64,000 nt of DNA. Source: Lepidonotus clava. Its lineage: Eukaryota; Annelida; Polychaeta; Phyllodocida; Polynoidae. Numbering within the stretch: position 1 is the first letter of the stretch; each line of letters starts with the position of its first letter. The notes under the pieces were generated by a model that was not told the DNA's origin, searched no databases, and was given only the letters and a program-made list of their open reading frames with translations. The translations under genes were made by a program, and so were the position numbers. Where the stretch lies: positions 72,850,374-72,914,373 of the forward strand of contig OW387133.1 of NCBI GenBank assembly GCA_936440205.1, in the 5' to 3' direction. Positions 34,676 through 48,900 of this stretch are shown in pieces.

Positions 34676-37036
34676 TTCATGTTTTATCCAAATATGTCCC
34701 TCCTATTACTTCCCGTGTATGCGTTTGAATTACGACCACTTAGTTCTAATAACCTTTCCATTCTGACGTTTAGGCTGAGAGAAGGACGGAAAATACTGAA
34801 TTACCAATTTCCTTTGCTAACAAAGGCCACATTAAAATTCCCCATTCCCATCAAAATTAGAATAATATGGCTACAGGATAAGAGGCGTACATGCATGCGG
34901 GTCCTTTAAATGCATATCAAGTCGCCCTTCCCCTATTCCTATTGTAGGAAAAGTCCGCTCCCCCGACCATAGATCTGTGTCATATTAAGGGAGGGAAGCA
35001 GGGAGGGAGTCGGGGATTTCTCGGGGTCAGGAGGCGATGATTCAGCCCTGAGATGATGAGGGTAGGGAGCTGGCCCGGGGATCCAGGCCGCGCACCCTGC
35101 ACGTGCGCCAAACCGCGCCGGGTGCACGCGACAAACGGCGCTTTGTGGATCCATGGAGGCCCGACCCCTGCAATGAGTAACTCCCCAGACCCCTGTAGGT
35201 AAAGCATGCATCATCAGCTGACATCATACATGTGTGCTAATGGTGTATGCACTATGGCAGCCCAAGCTTCTTCAGATAAGAACAACAATTGTTAGAGATA
35301 TGTCACCATGCACTATTGCAGCAAATACGTGTATCCCCGTTTATAGATTTTTTTCAAAGGCTTTATTAGTAATAATCTTCAGGGTTAACTCTTGAGTTAT
35401 TACAATCATAAAGTCGAAATTCGAATGTTTACATGCAGGATCTAATTAGTTCGTAATAATTTTGGCTCATTTTGTGCATGTTTTAGATATACTTCAGTAG
35501 AAAGATTGTAGGAATTATATACCATACTTGAAAGCGTCAAACACAAACGGTATATAGAATACACTTGGGAAACGCTCATACGGAAGCTTTTTATTAACAG
35601 CCATATATGGTCTATATAGGCATGTTTATCATAAATTTAATTATGGAGCTTAATTACACAAAAAGAATTTAACGTTTTTGGTGTGTTTAGAAATCCTAGT
35701 TTGTTTGTGCCTAACCATGGCATAAAGTAAGCTGTGAATTATCTTTCACTTATTTCATTTCTCTTCCATCAAAGTTTTGGTGTAGGGCTAGTATGGAGGG
35801 GTCATGACCCCCTGGGCCGAGAACCGGGTCCCTGTTTTGGGGATCTGTCCGCACCAAGGGTTCAAAGGCCAGCGGGTAGAGGCTTCAGATGTCGGATTAC
35901 TGGTTGGGTTCAAACGGGGTACCAGCTGAGGGCCATGTTATTGTTGACGTTCATGTTGTTGTTGCCACTGCAACTGCAGCTGCTGGGCTTTAGGCCTATG
36001 CTTTAATGCTACTTCTGTCTACATCATTGTTTCTGCATTTTGACTGTTTCCCAACCCTCTCCACTGTTCTCATTTTGCGACATAAGCTCTTGAACAGTGC
36101 AGTGTGTTTTTTATACTGCGTTTACTATTAGTGAGAAAGCAAGCACACTGTATCCATGCAAGCCCTGGAACCCACAACCCGAACGCTGCACCCACCCTCA
36201 GGCTCGCACGACAGGGTAGTGCAGGGTTCCCCCCTCTTTCCAAAACACGGCATGCAGCCCTCGGTTTATTTACAATGCGGGGGCTCAGCTGCTGACCCGC
36301 AGGCTATAACAGGGTTCTCCTCCGGTTACACTTGCAACGCTGACCATACATGCCATGGTGCGTGAACACACTCACAATTTTGACCCAACTGTATGAACAA
36401 ATTGCATAATTTCATATCAATAAGTACGCTTGACTATATACCGCTGTGGTACTAAAATGTAATTGTTTAACATATTTCCATGTACATAAACTCTGTCTGA
36501 TGTTGTATATATCATATGACCATTAAACGATGGTCTACCCAACACCATGAACAGGTGTACATTTGGGTACCATGGCTATTTTCTAATTAATGCTACATCG
36601 GCATTAACTACACTCCCAGACTCAGATGAGCGCGACCTGCCAGGTTAACTCGCCTACACGGCAACAAGAGGCGTGGAAATTTCCATCATTTGAGCCTATG
36701 AAATAACGACTGGGTTGTAACTATTCGGAAAGAAACACACAAAAAAGCCGACAGGCCATGTCACCGAGTACTATGTTTTTAACAATAATTATTATGTTTT
36801 CTTTCCTTTTTACTTATCAACTTAAGGATTTTGTACATAAACCTGCTATGATGAAGTCTATATGTGAATTACGCATTATGATACTTTGTTATTTGAACTA
36901 TGGCAATTCCACTTACAAGTTTATAAAAACATTAAGTTGCGTCTGACACTTTAACCCATTGACCTACAAGGTAACAGATGTAAAGACTAGTGTAAAAGAT
37001 CCAGTGGTTTCCCAGTAACCCAAACCGGTGAACTCA
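34676..37036. other. Intergenic, no supported gene
   Basis: GC-richer stretches lie at 34980-35220 and 35790-36010. The overlapping frames found on the minus strand at 34939-35227 are not protein-like. The rest is AT-rich. Confidence 0.4.
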
Positions 37037-37460
37037 TTATACAACGTGCCCTCTCGGTAACATGGACGCAAGCCTGCGCAATAAGGGCCAATCTGTGTCA
37101 TCATGTGCCTTGAGCGACTCTTTGTTCTCGGCGAGCTGCTCCAAGAGTGGACCGCCAGCACTGAGCTGCTCGGCCTCACTCTCCAAGCACAACCAATGTC
37201 TACAGTGCTGAAAACCCAATGGGAGCGGGTGGCACAAATCACAATGTTGGGAGAGTGAGCAGCTCGGCGTGTTGATGTCAGCTGCTCGGGGCCGCCGAGC
37301 GCCTATTCCGCCTGACCTTTGCGGTGTAGGGAAGAGACAGCAACCTAAAATTGGGAAAATCCTGTCGGGTGACAAGAAAAGAATGTTCTGCGGATGCCAC
37401 GGTGTTGACAAACGTCCGCCAGCGGAAAGGTCAGACAATGAGCTTATCAGCTAAGGTGGC
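37037..37460. promoter_or_regulatory. GC-rich island with three GAGCWGCTC motifs; candidate cis-regulatory element
   Basis: GAGCTGCTC occurs at 37133-37141 and 37163-37171, 30 bp apart, and GAGCAGCTC at 37257-37265, with another AGCTGCTC at about 37280. The island stands out from AT-rich surroundings. Minus-strand open frames here are likely by-products of the composition. Confidence 0.35.
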
Positions 37461-40400
37461 AGAGAATAAAATGATAAACGTGTATGGAGCAGATAATCAG
37501 GGATTGTATAGGTCAAGGATCAATCCACCATTTGCCAGTACTTTTACATAGTATAGAAAAACTCTCTCCGTTTACTTATGGTCATTTCTATTTCGTTTCT
37601 CTCATATGGGCCCAGACTAAGAGTTAAAAGCAAATACGGATACGAAAGAGGATTGGCCTGCGTGGGTGACGTAACGGCAGAAAAACGACTTGTAGCTGGT
37701 GTGCTTGTTGTGGTTTTTTGTTGTTCTTTTTCATAAAGGTCATTTCTAGTGTGTCGAAGGCTACAGTCTGCTGTTCCAAATAAACAGTAAAGTGCTGGGG
37801 AAACGGAATCTTTACTGCGTGGTTAAGAAAGCTATTTCTCTAATCACCTTAATTTGGCATTCAAACTCCAAAGCAAATAAACATTTTCCTTTTGTATTAT
37901 TGTTATAACTTTATTTGGTAAAAGCAATAAGGACAACAAAGTTTATCCGTTTTCCAAGTGGTGAACTATCATTATACTTAGTTATTCGATTGTTCTTTTA
38001 AACATTTACACTATCATAATTATCGTCCGCCCAGATCAAATCTACATTCCAACATTGGAGAAATGTGTTGGGTATCATTGAGTGCATACACTAAAGTTTT
38101 CTAGGAACATTCTTCTTTTGCAAACCCTCAGTTATTTACGCAATGCCAAGGTTCTACAGCCATCTCGAATGTGTATGGAAACTCAACTACGAAAGTGTGG
38201 TGAAACATTACACTATCATCAGCACTTGACGAGGTGACTCATCCCCACCTGTAATAAGAACACAGAAACCTGCACGACTGCATGCAGTACATAGTTCGCG
38301 ATGAGTCCTCTCAACATAACATAACATGATAATACACAATGACATGACGAGAGTGTTGCAGCATCTAAGATATGATAAATATTTCTAATCTCCTCCAAAT
38401 TTTCAGACAAACAACATGCATGTACATATCTCACGAGTAGCACTACAAGGAAGAGTTGGTTTCTTGATAATCGCTTCAATTAGTACCATTTTCAATTACA
38501 TTTGTATAGGTCTATATTGTTTTGTAACGAATCATTGTGTGCTGTCAGGCGAGTACAATAAACTAGGACCACGGAAGTTTAATATAAGATCTTCCTGCAT
38601 CATGTTTTCCATCTACTGAACAGTGGGCGACCAGGTGTGAAACGTTGTTGTGTGGCGTAATCACCGTTTTTACTTTTCCTCTCCCAAATAATGTTGCACG
38701 ACCAGATCTACGGCTTCTGATTGGGGATCACCTGGGTGACACTGTAAGGCCTCTCCATGAACCATTCCTTTTTAGAATCAAAACACCTGGACACTTTATG
38801 GTTTCCATAATTTATCTAGAATTAAGCAATTTTGTCCTTACAAATATTGGGTCTGCAATGGCACAGAATTGCAATGGCTACATGCAATTATACGGTAAAT
38901 GGTGGTGGGTGGATGGGTTTATTATCTATCTAGTATTATCTATGGCTGCTAAAGGCCTATATCTCTGTTGGTCTACTACGCAGTATTGAATCCGCTACTT
39001 TTACTAACATACTATTTTTCAAACGTCACGGAGTTGTGTTCCCGATGCAAACCCACTATAGCACGTTAGTTCTCCCCATCCTTTGTTCGTACTCAGGGGG
39101 TTCTTATAACATATTGTATAACTGGTGTGGACACAGGCCACCGAGCGTAAATGAGGTTACCGCTGAGTGTTTTCACGGAATGAGAATAAATGCATCCTTC
39201 TGAGTGGATGTGGAGAGGTCACTCCAGGGGATTCTTTTCACACCTGGCTGACTATATGTGCAAAGGTTAAAAGCCCCAAGTACTACACGTAATTCGACTA
39301 AAAGACACAAATGTCCTGAAGCAATTTGTATAATTTTTGCGAAGAAAAAGCTTCTGATGTTCTCATGTTCTTGAAGGAAAAGACTAGTACCACTCATAAT
39401 AATTATCCGATAATGTGTTTTTTCTTAACAGCTAATGTCTTATAAGGTCGATATTCCCGGCATCCATCTTCAATTCATGTCATTCCATTACTTCCTACTG
39501 TTAAAATCCTGAAAAACTATATTCATTTTTCCCAAACTCCTAAACCCTTGGAATGCGCGATGAAATAACGTTTAGCGTGTTCTCGAAACTTCTTAGGATA
39601 ACTTAGGCCTAGTTACTTCCTAGTCCCTTCCCCAAACTGGAGATGAATTGATAATATTTTCGGACTACTAGACCTGGTTACTTAGAAGTGGACCTCGCCT
39701 TCTTGTATAGATTGCTGCCATTATCTCTTTACTTTTAATTCTGCACTTCACGGTCGCGGTAGAAATATAGATCTTTCACGTGTACACTGGTATGGTACCA
39801 CGATTTAAAGGATCCTAAGATTATCTCAAAGATTTAAGATACCTCTAAACAGAAAAGTGCCTGATAAGATGCTCGGGTCATTAAAAGGAAGTCTCAATAT
39901 TGCACGCCCGACAAAGCCATATATGCATAAGAAAGGGAACATGCAAACCAACATGATTCGTTTGCATGGTAAAGGTAAGTCGAACGAAACCTAAGCTTCA
40001 TATACCTAATAATTACTGATCAATAGTTACTATTCCATTAACGACATAACATCCTAGTGTTAGGTGCCTCAACCCACACAGGACCACCTTGACCCACCTT
40101 TGCTATTGAACTTTCCGCTTTGAACTAGGTAAGAACACGTAACAGCAGAGCCATTGTTGTTGTGCCTCGCTCGGCCAGCAGTCACGTACTCATAATGTGT
40201 AAGTTGATCACAACTGCGCAGTTCTTGGGTTCAAGGACAAATGATATATAAGCCTATCTAGCTATAGGTGTACAGTTATATTATGGGTACACGGGTGTAG
40301 GCTTCTGTTGATCCATGGCTTGTCTTGGGCCTAGTGGGGCTTCCTAATAACTGAAACAAATCAACTCAATTAGCCAGGTAAATGTTCTTTATTTATCTCA

Positions 40401-41440
40401 TGTTGATTTAATGGCGTATTAGTAAATCAATATGGGATATGTATATATGTCTTGTGACGGAAATAAGGCTATGGCGCACAATCTGTACACACTGCTGCTT
40501 GGTAGAGCCCGAAAGTCCAAATGTGTTCAAGCTAACATTACTTCTCACGCATTCAAAAGTGTTCTAGTTGATATTTTTTATGTTAAATGAGATATCGTCC
40601 CGGGGAGATAGCACTTTCACAGTTCGTCTTCTATTGATTGCACATTGAACAGATGAACGTGAATGATAACTGATAAAACTGTATAGCAGACTAAATTTAC
40701 CTAATGTAATATATAGAGCAAATCTAAATTTTCGATGAGGGACGGTGGGGATATGTTCTAATTGGAAGGCCATTGAACGTGAAGAGTCATTGATTGGATT
40801 GAACCACGGCCAAGATCTCGATTGCAACACTTGGGCCACGGTGTCGATTTACTCCGGGTGTTGCAATGAGGATTTGGCAGGCCCAGGTTCTTCTAGATCC
40901 AAACCGAACATTTTGGCTGTTAACAGGTTAAGTAAACTTTGCAATAAACCGGAAATCTCTAGGGTCGCGTTTGAAATTGTGATGATGTAGGTCTACCTGA
41001 TCTGCTTATCTGTTTTTGATGAGTAACTTTTATCACTGGAATATTTCTAACGTAATTGAAATTGATTAGAAACATCGTTCAGTGATACAAATTTCAATGT
41101 AAAACAATTGAAAAATGATTATATTGAAAAGGAGCAGGCAGGCCATTTTGAACATGCCCTGAAATAACTGGTTACCGTCGCAGATTATAGAGATTACCAC
41201 CAATAACCCGACTTTGAAAGATTTTCTCATGGTCATATTTATTTTCTCTACAAAAAAAAACCCATCTATCTTAAAACATATCTTTATGCCGTCCCAAATT
41301 ACATATTAGAAAAACTATGAATTAATAATAATTAATCTTTGACAACCTCTACTCAAAAAGATTCACATTCTCTTGCTGTTTTAATAATTAAAAGGACAAT
41401 AACATGCTTATTAGTGTAATTATTGAGAAACACAGCCAGG
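37461..41440. other. Intergenic, no supported gene
   Basis: Both strands were scanned and no exon, tRNA-like B box or repeat with clear ends was seen. Confidence 0.4.
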
Positions 41441-41459
41441 ATGATGACTAGACAGATTA

Positions 41460-41800
41460 CTGTAGACGGTCCCACAAGCCTATTGGAGCTGCTCTGAGCT
41501 GCTCGAGCTGGCCTTCGTATCGATCGGCGTGGGCGGACTAGAACATCTGCGTCAGAGGTAATCCCTGCATGTGACGTCACGGGACTAGCCCCCGATGGGC
41601 AAATGGTGAAGACAGATTGGGGAGGAGGGGCAGGTGGGAGAAGGGAGCCGGGTAGAAAATAGACTCTTAAAAAGCGGGCCTGGCCGCGACAAAGGGAACG
41701 AGGTCAGAGGCGACAGGAGCAGCTCTCCTGCAGCTGAGTCGTCATTTCGGAGCTACTAGAACAGGGAGACAAGGTCCCTGACGACAGGCCTGGGGAAACC
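41460..41800. promoter_or_regulatory. GC-rich island with GAGCTGCTC dimer and CRE; candidate cis-regulatory element
   Basis: A head-to-tail dimer GAGCTGCTCTGAGCTGCTC lies at 41486-41504, GAGCAGCTC at 41717-41725, and a perfect CRE TGACGTCA at 41572-41579. No TATA box or initiator with an open frame was found, so an enhancer is as likely as a promoter. Confidence 0.4.
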
Positions 41801-42074
41801 TGCTGATAACTTATTGCATTGCGGCCTTTCGTTATGGTTGAAAGGTCTTGTAATTTTACAAAACTCAGTAGGTCTACATTCTAAAATATGACTTTTGTTG
41901 CGGATTAACTTTCGCCATTGAAAATGAGGAAAACAAAGATAGGCCTAGAACCCGAAAGAGATAGTGAATATACGTGAAGACCTGCCACATTGTAATGAAT
42001 ATGAAAGATTTAATTCACGTGACCAGTCTGATAACGATTTCTATAAGTACATCACACTATAATATTTATGAAAG

Positions 42075-42115
42075 GTTGAATCAACGAGTATAGACAGAAT
42101 ACTCGTTGGTTGAAT
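42075..42115. mobile_element. Tiny palindromic insertion, copy 1 (27 bp plus 7-bp TSD)
   Basis: GTTGAAT at 42075-42081 and at 42109-42115 flank a 27-bp sequence that starts CAACGAGTAT and ends ATACTCGTTG, a near-complete hairpin. The structure is repeated at 45892 and 54550 with different flanking duplications. Confidence 0.7.
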
Positions 42116-45100
42116 TCATATGATGATTGAACGTACAGGTACATTCTTTACCACATAAGGTGTCACATGCAGCGGCTCGAATGTGCCATGCAGTACATGT
42201 GCAGACTATGTCCCACATTAAGGAAGTAGGCTGAAACTAATTAGAGGCAAAAACTCGCCCTCAATTCTTTCAGCTTGTCATGCATGCAGCTACACCAAAC
42301 CATGCCCATCACGACGTGCCATATGGCGTATTGGCCGTAACAATAAGTTGGAGTTCTAATTATCTTATTATCCCTCTTTAATGTTGTTTCCTGGTACAGA
42401 CAGCAGAGAAATTATAACTTAATCCCGATTTCTATGCCCGCAAAAGTTAAGAAATATTGAGTCCGACTCTTTGGTTGCGAGTGAAACATGGTTTACTGCA
42501 GCACTATAAGGCCTAACGCGTGAGACGACTTCACGTGGCTGCTGTTTTCTGTTTACATACATGTGTGGTTTATGGATCCATAACATATGGTCACGTTTGA
42601 TGGGGGCACGCTCAGTAGCGGGCATATATAACAAGTATGTTATTATATTATAAAAACATACTGGATTCTTTAGAATAGCACAATACTTATTGTGTTTAGA
42701 ATAAATACAGACAAATAACCAAAGATTGAATTGTTTAATTCAAAAAAGGGAAAAACAGTATGGTTTCTCCGACCTGAACTGAAATTCATCCATTCATGGA
42801 CATATGATTAATTCTGTTTTCATCGATTTTCTGTGACGTATCGCTGCAGTCCAGGCCTATATTCAAATCGGACGTGTAATTCAACTCACACAAATGGTCT
42901 CATTTCCGTTCTATGGAGACAATGGCAAGATCCAATGTCCACATTATCTGATAGTAATATCCAAATCAGACTTTACATCACCAAATATTGTCATGGAATA
43001 CCGATCAAAATGAATACGCTGGAATGAAAACCCCCCTTTCTCGATTAAGACATGTTTTAACAGAATTTCATTTATCCAAAGCATGGAATAACATAACTTT
43101 TACTGTAAACAAATTGGGATCAATGCACGAGGTACAGTTTTGTGAATGAAATATTGATGAACCATAGGCTTGTAGAGGATATTGCCCATATGCATCGGTT
43201 AGGTCGGTAGCCGTATGGTAATATATTGACAGGCCACTCCCTGCGATGTTGATATGGGTGGACAGCTGGATAAGTGTAGGTGTGTTGACATAAGTCAGGT
43301 ATACAGCATCAATGAGTGGGGGTACCTGCTTACATGAACGCACGTAACCTGTGCCGTCACCAACAGCATGCTACTCTGATGTTATAGCTAACTGCGCATT
43401 ATCGCAGTATTTTCTCTATGTTTTGAACACAAAACGCACATTGGAACAATGTACAGTATAACCTCTAGGCCTCTTTCATATCAGTGTCTAAGTACATGTA
43501 ATTAGAAAGTGCATGATGAGCGGGACAGATCAATCGCTTGTCCTAATAGACGCACAATCTAGAATATTTCTCAAACTAAATGAGATTATGATATCAATTT
43601 TTTTAAGGAATTACATTAAGCAATAAACTTTCGGGTGCCTCCTTGTTTTTATAGATTCATTAAACTATTTTTTATTTAGGTCACACGTATTTTGGTAAAG
43701 ACGTCTATGTGGTAGCAGTAATCAATATGTTTGGGCTTAATTGTAATTCACCTTTGTTTTTATTCAGAATTTGGATATCGATGATTAAAAAGAAATGGTT
43801 AACCTATATCAAATCATCAGTCCATCATTGTTAGTATAGAATGCCATGTCGAATGCATGGATTAGATTTTTTGAAATGTATTTTTCCATCAAAAAGTAAT
43901 CAATGGATATACTAAGATATTCCAAGGTTCTGAAATATGATAGAAGCAAGTATCATCAATTATTGGCAATGTTTATGAGAGGGAAATATACTAATGATGT
44001 TTCTGATAAGAGTCTACTGATGAGTTTAAGATATTTTGAAACATTATCTGTCCTTTAAATTCACAAATCATCTCTAAAATACTCTCAAACCTGCACTCTT
44101 TCTTCATTGGCGCGCGAGAGAAATGCACACAATTCTACGCGTGAATTCATCAATTGACGCTTTTATAACTTCAAAGGCAGTTTTATTCTCCTCATAAAAC
44201 CCCAGGCATAATTACTCTCATACCAACCTAATTTCCCCTTACATTGAAGTAGGGTTTATGGTTGTAAAAATGACACTTTACAGTTGATTCTTCTTTGTCT
44301 TCTCTGGGTGTGTTACATGCGCTCATCATTCATGAGGAGCCTGGCCTGCCCGGAGTAACATGTGGCCCGGCTCACGTCAGCTGGAGGACTCCCAGCCTCC
44401 ATACCGCGCCCACTCCGCCACCTTGGGCAGGTAGATCACACGACCCGACATATGTTACCGACATGACCCGAAGTCCTGGCGTGTTTATGGACTTTTTAAG
44501 GGGCCACAGCTCTAAATACGCCCATCTAAAGATCACTTTGAATCCCTGGACATCACAATTAGGCTTTTATTAAAGGTGATTGGAGTAATTATGCACCAAT
44601 ACACATGTGTTGTCTGAAATTAAGGCACTGTCATTTTGGTTTTGATTTTTCTGCATTGGTTTGTGTTAAACGATATTGCAAGTTTGGAACCTGTATACTC
44701 GTTTTGTCATTCAAAAGGTATAGAATTGAACTTCGCCCATGTCCTATAATGTAGAGTTTGCGGATATTTCTGTTAGTGCCTTCCACACCCGCAGTGCAGA
44801 AGTTTAATAATGATAAGTACAAGGATACTATCACGATTATTGCATGATCCCCTATGATCCCCACTGGCATTTATGGTGTTTCCATTCAAGTTTCAATATA
44901 ATTTCTCATATACAACGTGGTTTTGTTAAGAAACTAATGGTTATTTTACAGTCCAAATCTGTCACGAAGGCCCTGGGAGTCTACTCTGCTTGGAAGAACG
45001 TTCATTGTGTCTTTTGTACAAAGACAATCGCCAAAGCTATGCATGTTTTTCCAAGACTAGTTAATGCGTTCCAAGGAACACTCTTAGAACACAATACCTC

Positions 45101-45891
45101 ATTGAATAGTACCGAAAAAAACTCGGAGTATATGATACACACATGCACCTATCTGTTCTGTATGAGTCACACTTTTCATCTAATACTGTACACTAACGCA
45201 TCAAATTCAAGGCGACGTACAAGGTTACATTGAAGATTGCATGCATTAATATTGGTTTTTGCAAAGAAATCCCCTATATGCAGAGGACACGAATGAATTA
45301 TCTGTGAGTGGTGACCTCCAGGTCACACTCCAGGGTACCTCTGGATGAACTTATTTCACAGTAAGGGTCATGTAGGCCAATGTTCGGCCTCGGGCTATCT
45401 AGGCCCCTGTGAGCTCTCCACCTGCATTCACTTCGATATGACATAGGCACGAAGATAAAACTCTAACCGATTACCATAGGCTGACATTAAAGTTGGCAAA
45501 GACAATGATACCCTGGCATATATAGTACTGGGTCGCCTGAAGGACTGTTGCTGGGCTATGTATATACATGAAAACCAAATGGGAAGGTAATAAAATTATA
45601 TGTACAGGTAGATACATCCTATGAAAACTGAACCTATCAATAGAGATTCAACATTTGGGTGGTCCCATGGCAATATATATACACCTAGAACCACTTTATC
45701 ACTGGTATAAACAAGATACAAGGTGATAAGATGAAGTCTATGTATGTGTATATGGTACATTAAATGACAGATCATAATCCTTTATGTAAAAAAAAATCAC
45801 ATAAGTACACGCGTAAGGGTCAGTGGCATAGACATACATGATTTTATTCGCGGTAACGCCTCTAGGTCTCTTTATAATATTATAGTGATCA
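42116..45891. other. Intergenic, no supported gene
   Basis: AT-rich sequence. A GC-richer patch lies at 44330-44480. A 129-codon plus-strand frame at 44844-45233 follows a TATTTTACAG acceptor-like string but resembles no protein I know. An everted repeat of AGGTCA half-sites (TGACCTCCAGGTCA) is at 45312-45325. Confidence 0.4.
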
Positions 45892-45942
45892 GTCTAACTA
45901 ACAAGTATAGACCGAAACTCTCTCTATACTCGTTGGTCTAAC
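45892..45942. mobile_element. Tiny palindromic insertion, copy 2 (37 bp plus 7-bp TSD)
   Basis: GTCTAAC at 45892-45898 and 45936-45942 flank a 37-bp sequence whose ends, TAACAAGTATAGA and TCTATACTCGTTG, are inverted copies of each other with two differences. It has a slightly longer loop than copies 1 and 3. Confidence 0.7.
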
Positions 45943-48900
45943 CTCCAGTGACCTTTCATGGCACTCACCAAGACGGGTCTTTAGACTTTGTCCTGCCTAT
46001 GTAACGATCAACAATACCTTATATCGTGGGTCAGCCAAGTTCTAATGACCATACACCACTACATACCTCACCTGTCATGACACCACTGTGCACATCAGGT
46101 CAGATCTTGACCACAAAAAAAGTTCGGCGAGTCGGTTGTTTTATTAATCTAAAGTAGATGATCGTATTTTTCCTGTTTAGTATTCGACATAGCATGCACT
46201 AACGACTAAAACATTTGGGATTATATATGATTGAAAAAGCAAACCTTTAGTTATAGTCTAATTGACATTCTCTGCTTCATTTTAATGCGTGTAACTTACA
46301 AGAATAATAAAAGTATTTCCTTCCTTGGCCTATACGTATAACCTGTATGGTTGTACTCGACGGTGTAATGTTTCCCTAATCGACAATTACATGGTGGGTA
46401 TAGCTATGATGGACGTCTTCATATTGAACTGAGGGACGGATTGTCCCTGGAACTGTAGGCATAAAGAAACAATCACTATTTGTCGTTTGGCGTTTGAGTG
46501 AAGCCAGAGCAGTCGCTCTGTGAACGAATTGAACAGACGCAGCATTATTCCCTACATTAGCGCAGAAGCCTGCCGAGTTTAAGGGCCATGTTTCCAGTGA
46601 TGACAGGAAAGCACGGGGTAAGCATGGCAGGAACAAAACATTGTTATGTTCCCTGTTCTCTCGGCCACGGGCTATGTTGTCAGTTCCCCGCTCTCTGCGC
46701 CCTACAATGATGGAAGGCAGACGACACACTGAGAGAATCACGTCGTCCACATCCGGTTGATCAGACGACAATCGGCTCAGCGCCCTCTCCCGATGAAGAT
46801 GTAGGTCAGAAGACAATATATGGAAATCTTCAACGAATGAGATGTTCAATATTTTAATGTACATGGATGCTTGCTACTTCATTGTCATTTTTATTACTCT
46901 CAAATCTCTAAATAACTTTGAATTATAGAATCGTGTTGAGAGGGCCATGAAAGAGTAACGAGAATATACTTCATAGATTTAAAACGCAATACGCCAGGAA
47001 CGATTTACCGTTGATGTATATAGCATCGGAAAAGGAGCCAATATGGTAAATGGCTGTACACCCATGGTCAAACAATAAACAAAAGCGTTTCTTGTGAAGA
47101 GCCCACTTGATAAGATAAACAGTACTTGTAATAAAAACATTTAGATAGTAATGCACATTTGCATGCTCAGCATATATTAGGTAACGGCATATAGATCGTC
47201 GTCGGAAAACCTTATTTCCGGTGCATGCAGTGTGTCGCATGGAATCAGACTCTGACAATAAGATAAGGTCTTATTTCTGATTAAACAGTCACATCACGCT
47301 GTACTCGTTGTAATTCATAAACTTTGAATTGAAACAGTCTATGTTTTTACATAATTAGGCCAAATTGAATAGGATTCATTATTTCAAATGCAAATACCAT
47401 GCAGGGCCTTTACCACAAAATGGACATCCATCAAGACTCCCTCCCTCACTCCGTACATCAAGCCCTTGGTACTATATAATTGCCTATAGGTGAGACTATG
47501 TATCGAAATAATCGACCAGCTCTACGAATTTGGGGCCTAAAAACATACACTTTAATAGGTCTATGTTCAATATTTAGACAGAAAATGACCAAAAATGATA
47601 AAATAAGCCAAAATTTGACTAAAAATCAAATTTTGTGTAGTTTAATATGAAACTCTAAAATTTTCTAAAATTGTACATGTTGTTGCCGTGGTAACCAGAA
47701 TGTTTATCAAACGTCAAAACGTAGAATTACTGCTATGATGAAACATTTGGTTTCCATGAAAACCAGGTCATGTGATCTTCATTCTAGAATCAGTAAAACC
47801 TAATAGTAGATCTTTCAAGTTACATTATTCAAAAAACAGATTGTAGCTATCTTCATTAGAAAAAAATTGAGAGTACTGTATTTTATTTGCATCATAATTA
47901 ATGCAATTCTTATTTTACTCTATATTTAATTGTTGTTAATTCTGTCAATACCATATATATCACAATTTTAATGGGTTTAAGGTGTCTGACCATATCATGT
48001 TCAGAAGTTCACAGCTCAGCTTCTATTCAGAATATTTAAGAGCCTTTTACAATTTTAGAAAGCCTAAGCCTTGTTCTACATTCACTATTTATCTCAGCCT
48101 GGGTTAAAATATCAAGGGAATAAACATGCAATATCTATCTCTGAAAACGCGCAGAATATTGGTAGGTTTTTATGCAATATTAGTTTCCAGATCTTTCAAA
48201 ATTGGTCATGCAGCCTCATGACAGAAGTACGAAATGTAACCATTAGGCCAAATACAAGTGCACCGGAAGTTTGTCCGCGGGTTGGTCGGATTGATCATTA
48301 AAAAGTAAGGTATGACCTTCCCGCTGTTGTCTCTGTTGGATACCAATCAAGATAATGTTTTTGCATATTCTCCATGGCAACTACACCTTGGGTACATGTA
48401 TTTTCATTTATTGTAATAGGCGAAGTATGCGGTGTCGTGAGCAACCTCAAATAAGTAGGTTGACATTTTGAAGGTGACTGCCTACTTAATTGAATAAACA
48501 CAAGGTGTTTTCTTTGTACTGTATCGTACTTGATAAGAAGTCACATTGTCCCATCTATCGATTTCGTCCTTTTATCTGAAATAGAATAGGGAATTGTCTC
48601 TTTGTGTATCAATAATTATCTTTCAATGAATTGATAATATAAGGATAGAAAAGAAAAAGAAAAGAAAGCAGCATATGGAATTACGTACGTTTCTATTCAA
48701 AACGCATGCCAAACTATGATATTCCTTTACCTAGTCATCCAATTTTGATATAATATTATAAACTGACTATGAGAGCCAAAAAAATGCAATGTATTGATTT
48801 CCACAAATAGAGAGCTGTATGCAAGGCCAAAAAGTGAGAAAATATACTAATATCCAACGTTTATGTACGTATTAAAGTCCTATAGCCTATAGATGGTTTT

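Noticed and set aside
37037-37438. 133-codon minus-strand frame
   Set aside because: It coincides with a GC-rich island that is better explained as regulatory DNA; the translation is not protein-like.
41353-41580. Minus-strand frame starting MTSHAGITSDADVLVRP as a possible first exon
   Set aside because: No donor site follows the coding-like part and it overlaps a GC island with a CRE; not enough to call a gene.
44844-45233. 129-codon plus-strand frame after a TATTTTACAG acceptor-like string
   Set aside because: No similarity to a known family, no matching donor or neighbouring exon found.
46376-46864. 162-codon minus-strand open frame
   Set aside because: It is the longest frame in the gene-free part, but the protein has no recognisable domain or conserved motif. 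A chance frame in a GC-richer patch is the simpler reading.
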